This document shows, piece by piece, positions 32,828-39,763 of a stretch of 64,000 nt of DNA (position 1 is the first letter of the stretch; every line of letters begins with the position of its first letter). The translations under genes and the position numbers were made by a program. The notes beneath the pieces are model-generated. The model did no database searches. It was not told the DNA's origin and saw only the letters and a list, made by a program, of their open reading frames with translations. The stretch is taken from contig KE351679.1 in assembly GCA_000415185.1 (NCBI GenBank), positions 60,792-124,791 of the forward strand, in the 5' to 3' direction. This stretch comes from Enterococcus faecalis 13-SD-W-01. GTDB lineage: Bacteria > Bacillota > Bacilli > Lactobacillales > Enterococcaceae.

Positions 32828-32921
32828 ACAAGAACTGCGGCATCTGCCCAGTTTCAGCAGATAACTGATCTTTTAGTGAAAATGTTTTGAGAAATCGAGT
32901 ATTTTCTCATGCGTTTTTGAT

Positions 32922-32979
32922 AAAAAGCCGGAATATCCGAAATTTGCTTTTCAAATTTTTGTGATATTCCGGCTTTTTT
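32922..32979 (+). terminator. gatCAB-dagK terminator
   Basis: AAAAAGCCGGAATATC / GATATTCCGGCTTTTTT with an inner AAATTTG/CAAATTT stem. Confidence 0.9.
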
Positions 32980-33096
32980 ATTGGTAAAGGAATCTGTAAA
33001 TTTGGACGAATCTGAAAGAAAGGAACACAGCTCCTTTATTTTCGTGCAAAAATGTAGTAAAGTCATTAAGACAAACTAATCTATGAGGAGCAATTT

Positions 33097-34458
33097 ATGA
33101 ACGAACCAGTAAAGAAAAATGAACGATACACCGTCGATATCATCGACTTGAGTTATGAAGGACTAGGTGTTGCGAAAATCGACGGCTATCCGTTATTCAT
33201 CGAAAATGCCCTTCCAGGCGAAAAAGCAGAAGTATTAGTCGTGAAAGCAGGCAACAAATTCGGTTTTGCGAAAGTAGAAACATTGCTGACTGCATCACCT
33301 GACCGAAAACCTGTCGACAATCTTTCATTGATCAGAACAGGCATCGCACCGCTTGCACATTTAAGCTATGAAAAACAATTAGCATTCAAACAAAAACAAG
33401 TAGAAAACGTGATGACTAAAATCGCAAAAGAAACAGAAGTGCCTGTACTTCCAACAATCGGGATGGAAAATCCAGTCGGTTATCGGAACAAAGCACAGAT
33501 TCCTGTTCGCCGCGTTGACGGAAAATTGATGACTGGTTTTTACCGTAAAAACAGCCACCAATTGATCCCAATCGAAGACTTCTATATCCAAGCCCCTGCA
33601 ATCGACAAAGCAATCGTGGCTGTCAGAGAGATTTTGGAACGTTTTGAAGTACGTGCATATAACGAAGAAAAACACGAAGGCCAAATAAGACACATCGTGA
33701 TTCGCAGAGGGCATTATTCACATGAGATGATGGTCGTGCTTGTCACAAGAAAAGAGAAATTCTTCAAAGGCAAAGAAATTGCACGCGTCATCCATGAAAC
33801 ATTGCCAGAAGTTGTTTCCGTGATCCAAAACATCAATGACGAGAAAACAAATGTTATTTTAGGTGATAAAGAAGTTGTACTTTACGGTACTTCAGCCATC
33901 AAAGACCAATTGCTAGGAAAAACATATCAAATCTCAGCGAAGTCCTTCTACCAAGTAAACACAGAACAGACAGAGCGTTTGTATGAAACAGCAATCGACT
34001 TTGCTAATCTAACAGAAGAAGACGTCGTGATCGATGCCTATTCTGGAATCGGAACAATCGGGTTATCCCTTGCAGACAAAGTAAAACACGTTTATGGAAT
34101 GGAAATCATCCCGCAAGCGGTAGAAGATGCAAAATTAAATGCCTTCAATAATCACATTGAAAATGCAACTTATGAAGTAGGCAAAGCAGAAAAAGTGATG
34201 CAGAAATGGCAGAAAAAAGGCATCCAGCCAACAGTTATCTTAGTTGACCCGCCTAGAAAAGGCCTAGACGAAAGCTTTATCGAGTCAGCTAAAGAAATGG
34301 CACCAGAACGCATCATTTATATCTCATGCAACCCAGCAACCTTTGCTCGAGATGTGAAATTGTTCTCTGACCAATACCAAGTCGAAAAAATCCAACCAGT
34401 CGATCTATTCCCGCAAACGAACCATATCGAAACAGTGGCTTTATTGACAAAACGCTAA
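33097..34458 (+). CDS. rlmD: 23S rRNA (uracil-C5)-methyltransferase, RlmD/RlmCD type
   Basis: Transfers a methyl group from SAM to C5 of uracil in 23S rRNA. The 453-aa protein has an N-terminal TRAM domain (DIIDLSYEGLGVAKIDGYP), a central domain and a Rossmann methyltransferase domain: SAM motif DAYSGIGTIGLSLAD, DPPRKGLDE, and the nucleophile Cys411 in ISCNPATFARD. That is the only cysteine in the protein, so the four-Cys 4Fe-4S site of E. coli RlmD is absent (the region reads TGIAPLAHLSYEKQ). Firmicutes carry such RumA-like paralogues. Which uracils it modifies cannot be settled here. A GAGGAGC site precedes ATG 33097. Confidence 0.9.
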   Translation: MNEPVKKNERYTVDIIDLSYEGLGVAKIDGYPLFIENALPGEKAEVLVVKAGNKFGFAKVETLLTASPDRKPVDNLSLIRTGIAPLAHLSYEKQLAFKQKQVENVMTKIAKETEVPVLPTIGMENPVGYRNKAQIPVRRVDGKLMTGFYRKNSHQLIPIEDFYIQAPAIDKAIVAVREILERFEVRAYNEEKHEGQIRHIVIRRGHYSHEMMVVLVTRKEKFFKGKEIARVIHETLPEVVSVIQNINDEKTNVILGDKEVVLYGTSAIKDQLLGKTYQISAKSFYQVNTEQTERLYETAIDFANLTEEDVVIDAYSGIGTIGLSLADKVKHVYGMEIIPQAVEDAKLNAFNNHIENATYEVGKAEKVMQKWQKKGIQPTVILVDPPRKGLDESFIESAKEMAPERIIYISCNPATFARDVKLFSDQYQVEKIQPVDLFPQTNHIETVALLTKR

Positions 34459-34471
34459 AACCAAACAAAAT

Positions 34472-34519
34472 AAATCCCCTGCAAGACCAAATAGATCCAT
34501 CTGGTCTTGCAGGGGATTT
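34472..34519. terminator. Bidirectional terminator
   Basis: An 18-bp perfect stem, AAATCCCCTGCAAGACCA with TGGTCTTGCAGGGGATTT, between convergent genes. Confidence 0.9.
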
Positions 34520-34525
34520 CTATTA

Positions 34526-35755
34526 TTATTTCGGTTTTACAGCAAAACTATTATGAGTAGGATGTAAAGAAGGATTGGCAAATAGTTTTGCTAGTTTGTG
34601 GCCATCTTTTACGTTAAACTCTTCATATTTTTCTGGATGATCTAAAGTTGTTTGGATAATCCGCATTTTTACACCATCAGCTTCAAAAGAATTTCCGGCA
34701 GTAGTATCGTTAACCACGATATGAATAGTATCTTCAAAAAAACGTGCCGAAAAAAAATAATCTGGTTGAGGATCAATTCCAAAGGTGCTAATATCTTCCG
34801 TTTCAAAGTCCAATAGGTTTGTTTTTTTTAGTTCTCCACGCTCATTGAACCAGTATAAATCAGTATCTTGTAAAGCATTTTGGTGCGTATAAAAAGCAAC
34901 ATATAAATCTTCCATTGAAGAAGCAGAAATTCTTTCTATTTCAAGATCTCCGCTATTTTTATTCCATATCATCATATTTGTTTGAGTTATATCGTTTACG
35001 ATCTCTGCTTCTCCAATGACATATACAAGATCATCTTTTACCGCAACTTGCTGAGAAACATTAATAGGACTGAAATCATCATTAGGAATTGCGTGAGAAG
35101 AGAGAACAGCGGGACTCAGCTCTTCACCTATAAATTTTACTAATCCATTTTTGGCAGCATAATTGATCCCATTTTCTAATTCCATATTGGCACTGACACC
35201 ATAAAGCTGAGAACCAACAGTAAACAAGTAATTATAGGCACCATCAACGATGAATTCTTTTGTTTCACCTTTATACTGGCGCGTAATCCTCGTTTGATAC
35301 CCCCCGTAATCGTCAAATCCAATATCGAACCACGACCAGATTCTCCCTTGCTCATCTACAGAAGAACCATCTTGGGCAGTTGCAAGATCTAAATCAATCG
35401 TTTTTTTTGTTTTAGAGATATAACCATTCTTATCAATAAAATATTCATAGGTGTAATCAGAAAAATATAAGCCATCCTCTGTCCAATTGACATTTGCCCG
35501 GTCTAAATTATAGGTATTATAAGCATCCCAGTTGCCTTTTTCATCGACTAACAGCAAAATGTTTCTGCCATTTCGCATTTGATAATCTGACCAAATGTTA
35601 GCAGAGTAAATCATTGCATATTTTTTATTACTTAAGTCAATTTGCTCTAATTCAAACAAATTTTCTAAATTATTCCGCATCAGCAACGAACAAGCAGAAA
35701 ATAAAAAGAGTAGGGGAATGAGTGAGAAGAGAAGCTGTTTAAAGTGTTTTTTCAT
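34526..35755 (-). CDS. Secreted lipoprotein of unknown function, 409 aa
   Basis: A signal peptide with lipobox (LFLFSAC, Cys near 22) marks a membrane-anchored lipoprotein. The rest is beta-rich with repeated segments of the form GNWDAYNTYNL, DGLYFSDYTYEYF and ENGINYAAKNGLVKF, which suggests a propeller-like sensor or binding fold; that is inference. I do not recognise the family. It starts 5 bp after the hydrolase gene stop and has no clear Shine-Dalgarno site, so translation is probably coupled to that gene. The two may be a secreted enzyme and its partner or immunity protein. Confidence 0.8.
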   Translation of the reverse strand: MKKHFKQLLFSLIPLLFLFSACSLLMRNNLENLFELEQIDLSNKKYAMIYSANIWSDYQMRNGRNILLLVDEKGNWDAYNTYNLDRANVNWTEDGLYFSDYTYEYFIDKNGYISKTKKTIDLDLATAQDGSSVDEQGRIWSWFDIGFDDYGGYQTRITRQYKGETKEFIVDGAYNYLFTVGSQLYGVSANMELENGINYAAKNGLVKFIGEELSPAVLSSHAIPNDDFSPINVSQQVAVKDDLVYVIGEAEIVNDITQTNMMIWNKNSGDLEIERISASSMEDLYVAFYTHQNALQDTDLYWFNERGELKKTNLLDFETEDISTFGIDPQPDYFFSARFFEDTIHIVVNDTTAGNSFEADGVKMRIIQTTLDHPEKYEEFNVKDGHKLAKLFANPSLHPTHNSFAVKPK

Positions 35756-35760
35756 TGGTC

Positions 35761-36498
35761 TTACAGCCGTCTGTAAGTTGTGGTTCTTGGGGAATCTCTA
35801 ATGTCCGCTGGATATACACCGGGACCGCCATTTCTGTCTAAATCTATTTTTGCAGAAGAACGCATATAAGCATTCCAAACCAAACTCGAACAATTCAGGC
35901 GAGCCATTGTTGTTTTATTGGAAGCAAACATAATGTCGTAAGGTCTGTTTCTTAAATGACTATAAGCAAAATCAGCTGCTCGATTTCGATTCGTTTGTGT
36001 TGTGTTTACTGATTGGATTTGGATTCCTCCACGTACGCCCATAGGATTACTTGAATTCTCAAGTCGACTATTACGACCAGGACCAGGAGCATGTATGACA
36101 CTAGTTCTTGTATAAAAAATACCGCTATGTCCATGGTTGATCCCTGTCCAAGCAATAGAATAAAAGACATCTCCTTTATTATTAGCAGTGCCAACTCCTC
36201 TGTTTGCTGAGCTGGATCTTGCATTTCTGTTGTTGTTCTGTAATTCGACCATTTGGATTTTCGCTTCTTGATAGAAGGCGTCTAAAGAATCTTCAAAAGA
36301 TAGATCTTCTGCGTGGGCATACTCAGTAACAAGTGCGTAGAGTGCTTCTTCATCCAAATCTGCATGTACTTGTTGAATAAGTGACAGCTTGTCCTCTAAA
36401 GAATGTGCGTAAGCGGGGATTGAAGTTAGTCCCCCTGCAAAGATAGTTGCTGATAAAATAAGTAAGCTGATTTTTTTCAATAAACTATTTTTTTTCAT
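35761..36498 (-). CDS. Secreted YiiX/YebB-like NlpC/P60 cysteine hydrolase
   Basis: A 245-aa exported protein. The signal peptide is about residues 1-31 (ending PAYA-H). A helical region (32-95) is followed by a permuted papain-like domain. This shows GDVFYSIAW, the His motif HGHSGIFY near 123, then YDIMFASNK, the nucleophile motif LNCSSLVWNAY (Cys near 205) and VYPADIRDS. Circularly permuted NlpC/P60 enzymes cleave amide bonds in cell-wall or lipid substrates; the substrate here is unknown. An AAGGAAGG site precedes ATG 36498. It is first in a two-gene operon with the 409-aa lipoprotein. Confidence 0.82.
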   Translation of the reverse strand: MKKNSLLKKISLLILSATIFAGGLTSIPAYAHSLEDKLSLIQQVHADLDEEALYALVTEYAHAEDLSFEDSLDAFYQEAKIQMVELQNNNRNARSSSANRGVGTANNKGDVFYSIAWTGINHGHSGIFYTRTSVIHAPGPGRNSRLENSSNPMGVRGGIQIQSVNTTQTNRNRAADFAYSHLRNRPYDIMFASNKTTMARLNCSSLVWNAYMRSSAKIDLDRNGGPGVYPADIRDSPRTTTYRRL

Positions 36499-37014
36499 AT
36501 TTTTGATCCTTCCTTTGATAGTTGTTTTAAAACCTTCTCCGATGAATCGTTAAATAAATGAATCAAACAATCTTGATATATTCACCTCCGTCAAGTTTAT
36601 TGATCTGTTTCGCACCTAGATAAATAGGTGTTCTCAGCAAATAAAGAATTAAAATGTTTTTGATAGAACGTCGTATACGAAAATTTTCATTTATGAGAAA
36701 TTTTGTGAGAGAACATTTCTGGTAATCCTATTTATTTCGCTCATTTATCAGTTTTAGTAAGTCTTTCAACAAAAGTATAACAAAAGAGAAAAAAGTGAGA
36801 GAAGTATGTTTTTCATAATTAAGAAAAAAGTGTCTGAGGATTTACGCCAAAAATAAGTAACTTTTAATCACAAAAATTGTTTTTTGGACCACTCTACCGC
36901 AATCAAAGAGAAAATATCAAAATAAATGATGAGAAATCTCTGAGTTTGTTTGCAATTTGTTTCTAAAACTGGAATAATAGTTGAGCAGTGTGCAAGAAAA
37001 AAGGTGGTGCAAAA
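36499..37014. other. 516-bp A/T-rich intergenic region between divergent genes
   Basis: No convincing protein gene. It contains the minus-strand leader and ribosome site of the hydrolase gene, an inverted repeat CACCTA-gataaa-TAGGTG at 36613-36630 (a possible operator about 115 bp upstream of that gene), and at the right end the promoter of the 42-aa gene. The middle (36640-36940) is A/T-rich without clear elements. Confidence 0.6.
36950..36978 (+). promoter_or_regulatory. Promoter of the 42-aa gene
   Basis: TTGCAA (36950-36955), 17 bp, AATAAT (36973-36978). Confidence 0.5.
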
Positions 37015-37143
37015 ATGGATTCAAAAGAAAAAATGTTGGAATTAATCAAAAAGAAACAAAGCGGCGGCAAAGCAAAAGACTTTGCTACACCAAAAAATGA
37101 CCGTAAAAACATGCGCAAAGGTCCGAAAATCTTCAATAAATAA
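37015..37143 (+). CDS. Small basic protein, 42 aa
   Basis: The ORF begins MDSKEKMLELIKKKQSGG and ends KNMRKGPKIFNK. It is preceded by a strong AAGGTGG site, has its own promoter, and is followed by a 19-bp-stem terminator, so it is very likely a real gene. The protein is soluble, with Lys/Arg in over a quarter of positions: a short N-terminal helix, then a Gly/Lys-rich extended tail. Such a composition would suit RNA or ribosome binding, but the function is unknown. Confidence 0.75.
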   Translation: MDSKEKMLELIKKKQSGGKAKDFATPKNDRKNMRKGPKIFNK

Positions 37144-37171
37144 TGGAAGTAAGCCATGATTGAGTACCTTT

Positions 37172-37219
37172 AAAACCACTGGAAACAGAAGTGACATTTC
37201 TGTTTCCAGTGGTTTTTTT
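37172..37219 (+). terminator. Terminator of the 42-aa gene
   Basis: AAAACCACTGGAAACAGAA / TTCTGTTTCCAGTGGTTTT with a 7-nt loop and a T run. Confidence 0.92.
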
Positions 37220-37675
37220 ATACATCGATTTGGTTTACGTAATCTAATTATAGAAAACTTAAAATTGTTATTTTCAAAATGATATCTATAAATAGAGCTG
37301 GAACCCTCCGTTTGTCCGAATACACAGAGAACTCTAAATACTAGCATTTAGATATAAAATATTATTTTTTATTGAGCGTAAATAGTTTGTATATACATAT
37401 CAAATTAGATATAAACTATTTTTATTCCTTGTCCCAAAAATTTTCATCATAGGAAAATTTTTGGGAATCTTTCTATAAAAATAACAGAGTATGCGTTAAA
37501 TTACTTTTTAATGACCTAATATATTAGGCTTTTTGCGGATTTAAATAGAACAAGAAAAAATATCAAAACCAACCATTAATTTGCGGTTAGTAAATGGGTA
37601 TCGTTTCGTAATCTAATTTTAATCTTATATACTTTGGATGTACCATAAATTTAAAACAATAAAGGAGATATATTT
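37220..37675 (+). promoter_or_regulatory. Structured upstream region of the WxL operon
   Basis: No gene in these 456 bp. Features seen: an exact 12-bp repeat CGTAATCTAATT at 37238-37249 and 37607-37618; AAATAGTTT/AAACTATTT inverted repeat at 37380-37421; a perfect 13-bp hairpin CCCAAAAATTTTC / GAAAATTTTTGGG at 37433-37465; a 14-bp palindrome CCTAATATATTAGG at 37515-37528 followed by CTTTTT; and a -10 box TATACT at 37628-37633. The second copy of the 12-bp repeat lies over the -35/spacer region, as an operator would. Confidence 0.55.
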
Positions 37676-38284
37676 ATGAAAGCAACGAAGTTATTTGTAG
37701 CAGGAGTAGCAATTATGTCAGCGGGATTCGGTTTATCTGGGAGTGTGGATGCGTTGAGATCAACTGCAGAAGTCACAGTTAACGGGGGAAACTTAATTTT
37801 AGAGACAGTACCTAATCTGAAATTCGAGGATGTCACTGTGGCGGATATTATTGCAGGAGATGTGGTAACGGAATTAGGAAGCGGAGATCTTACTTTAGCA
37901 GATCCTAACTCTGAAGGACTTAATACTTTAACAGCGACTGTAGGAGATTACAGAGGAACAGCTAGTAATGGATGGACGTTATCTGCTGAATTTGCTTCAT
38001 TTACTAAAATGCTTGGATCAGGTTTACCTGGAACAGATACCATCACTGCTACTATGAATATGACACCAACACCTACATCATTTAACGGAGCGATTGCACC
38101 AAGTATAGTAATTGGTGAAAATTCTACGCTGATTGCAACAGCATTAGCAGGTCAAGGTCTTGGGGTGAGTCATTTTGATTTTGCTGCCGGTAGTGCCAAC
38201 ACTTTGGAAATTCTTCAACAAAACGATGTTAAAGAAGGTGTTTATCAAGCGGCAATGACTTGGACACTATCTGCTACACCTTAA
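37676..38284 (+). CDS. Small WxL-domain surface protein
   Basis: A 202-aa secreted protein that should bind peptidoglycan noncovalently through its WxL domain. The signal peptide is about residues 1-26 (ending SVDA). The proximal motif is NGWTLSAEF near 100, and the distal motif YQAAMTWTLSATP ends the protein. The Thr/Ala/Gly-rich body is typical of this class. An AAAGGAGA site precedes ATG 37676. It is the first gene of the WxL cluster. The protein is short, essentially one WxL domain, so it may act as an attachment partner for the larger WxL protein. Confidence 0.92.
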   Translation: MKATKLFVAGVAIMSAGFGLSGSVDALRSTAEVTVNGGNLILETVPNLKFEDVTVADIIAGDVVTELGSGDLTLADPNSEGLNTLTATVGDYRGTASNGWTLSAEFASFTKMLGSGLPGTDTITATMNMTPTPTSFNGAIAPSIVIGENSTLIATALAGQGLGVSHFDFAAGSANTLEILQQNDVKEGVYQAAMTWTLSATP

Positions 38285-38349
38285 GAAGTTGAAAGCAGAA
38301 TAAATGCACGCTGCTTCTATAAAATTAATAAATATATGAGGAGTAAAAC

Positions 38350-39405
38350 ATGATAAGAAATAAAAACAAAACAATTTTTACAATATTTATTTCGAGCCTA
38401 ATACTGACTATACTTTCCCAAATTAATCTTATGGAAGCAGATGCTGCGTCTGGTGCAGGATTTACGATGCAAGCGGTAATACCAGAGAATCAAAGAACCG
38501 ATGTCACGTTTTTTGATTTACTGGTACAGCCGAACCTGGAACAAGAATTGAGCATCATTGTTCAAAATTTGGAAGAACATCCCATCACTGTGGTGGTTTC
38601 TCCAAATGATTCATTTACGAACAACAATGGATTGATTGAATATACAAAAAGAATCGCAGGCGATGAATATGTCCATTCATCTGCCTTGCGGTTTTCCGAT
38701 GTAGTCGTTGACGAAGAGATTGAAAAAGAAATTCCTGCTTTAGAAGAAGCAGAGTTTCAGTTTACTATCCAAATGTCTGAAGAATCTTACAAAGGTACAG
38801 TATTAGGTGGTTTCTATGCAACACGTACGGATGAACAGGAAGCAGAAGTGACCGAAGTAAGCCAAGGGATGAGCATCCAAAACAAATTTGCTTTAGTATT
38901 AGGCATTCGGCTTCAGGAGGAAGAAGAATTGTCGGTTTTACCTGACTTAGAATTAGCTGGAGCAGGTGCATCACTTTCTGACGGATTAGGAAGAATTCAT
39001 GCTAATTTAAACTTGAAGCAGCCTACGATCCTTACACAAATGAACGTAGAAGCCAGAGTATACAAAGACGGAGAATTGAGATATGAACGTTCTGCTGAAA
39101 ATCAGCAAATGGCTCCTTTATCCAATTACAATTTTCAAATACCAGTCAGTGAAGACGGAATCATACCAGGTGATTACGTTATGCGCGTAGCAGCTAGTAC
39201 CGAAGAACACCAATGGGATTTTGAAAAAGAATTCACGATAACTGTTGACGATGCAAATAATGTCAATGATCAAAGCCTCTTAAGTGATCAATTGAGACAG
39301 CGAGACCTAATGAGGTATCTATTGATGGCATTGATCGCTCTTGTGGTGTTATTGACAGGTATCATTATTTGGATTCTTGTGAAACGAAAAAAAAGCAGCA
39401 AGTAA
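38350..39405 (+). CDS. WxL-interacting protein (DUF916/DUF3324)
   Basis: A 351-aa membrane-anchored protein. Order: signal peptide (1-33), WxL protein-binding domain (DUF916, about 36-155, start FTMQAVIPENQRTDVTFFDLL), host-binding-type DUF3324 domain (about 165-300), one transmembrane helix (about 321-343) and a basic tail KRKKSSK. In enterococci this family binds WxL proteins and holds them at the surface. A TGAGGAG site precedes ATG 38350. Confidence 0.92.
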   Translation: MIRNKNKTIFTIFISSLILTILSQINLMEADAASGAGFTMQAVIPENQRTDVTFFDLLVQPNLEQELSIIVQNLEEHPITVVVSPNDSFTNNNGLIEYTKRIAGDEYVHSSALRFSDVVVDEEIEKEIPALEEAEFQFTIQMSEESYKGTVLGGFYATRTDEQEAEVTEVSQGMSIQNKFALVLGIRLQEEEELSVLPDLELAGAGASLSDGLGRIHANLNLKQPTILTQMNVEARVYKDGELRYERSAENQQMAPLSNYNFQIPVSEDGIIPGDYVMRVAASTEEHQWDFEKEFTITVDDANNVNDQSLLSDQLRQRDLMRYLLMALIALVVLLTGIIIWILVKRKKSSK

Positions 39406-39421
39406 AGTAGAGGTGAATGTT

Positions 39422-39763
39422 ATGAAAAAGACATTTTTGATTAAAATGGTTTGCATAGTATTTATTGCTGCGTGCGCTTTTCCAATCACTGCTCAAGCAA
39501 AAAATTCAACTGGAGAACTAGTTATTTCAGGTGAAGTCAGACCAGAAGATAAAGAAGATGGTAATCAGAGTACCGGTACAGGATCGCCAGATAGGGAACC
39601 ACCTGGCGCAAGTTCAAGGCCAAAAGATTCTGCTTCTTCAAAACGTTTGCCCCAGTTGAACGAGAATAATCGCTATGCAAACGTCTTACAATTATTAGGG
39701 GTCAATTTTTTACTGTTATTCTTGATCCTGATTTCATTAAAAAAGGAAGAGGCCATGCCATGA
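39422..39763 (+). CDS. Small surface protein with degenerate sortase-type anchor
   Basis: A 113-aa protein. ATG 39422 is chosen because AGAGGTGA (39408-39415) lies ahead; the in-frame GTG at 39413 is inside the site. Signal peptide (about 1-27, ending AQA), a short Glu/Asp/Ser/Pro-rich stalk, then RLPQLNENN, a hydrophobic helix and a short charged tail. WxL clusters usually carry a small LPXTG protein at this position; here the motif is LPQLN, with Thr and Gly replaced. It may be an altered sortase substrate or simply a membrane protein. It overlaps the next gene by 4 bp (ATGA). Confidence 0.8.
   Translation: MKKTFLIKMVCIVFIAACAFPITAQAKNSTGELVISGEVRPEDKEDGNQSTGTGSPDREPPGASSRPKDSASSKRLPQLNENNRYANVLQLLGVNFLLLFLILISLKKEEAMP

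Noticed and set aside
36541..36600. Short leader peptide after GGAGGTG on the minus strand upstream of the hydrolase gene
   Set aside because: No ATG, GTG or TTG start at suitable distance; the only in-frame option would be ATC or ATT with an immediate stop.
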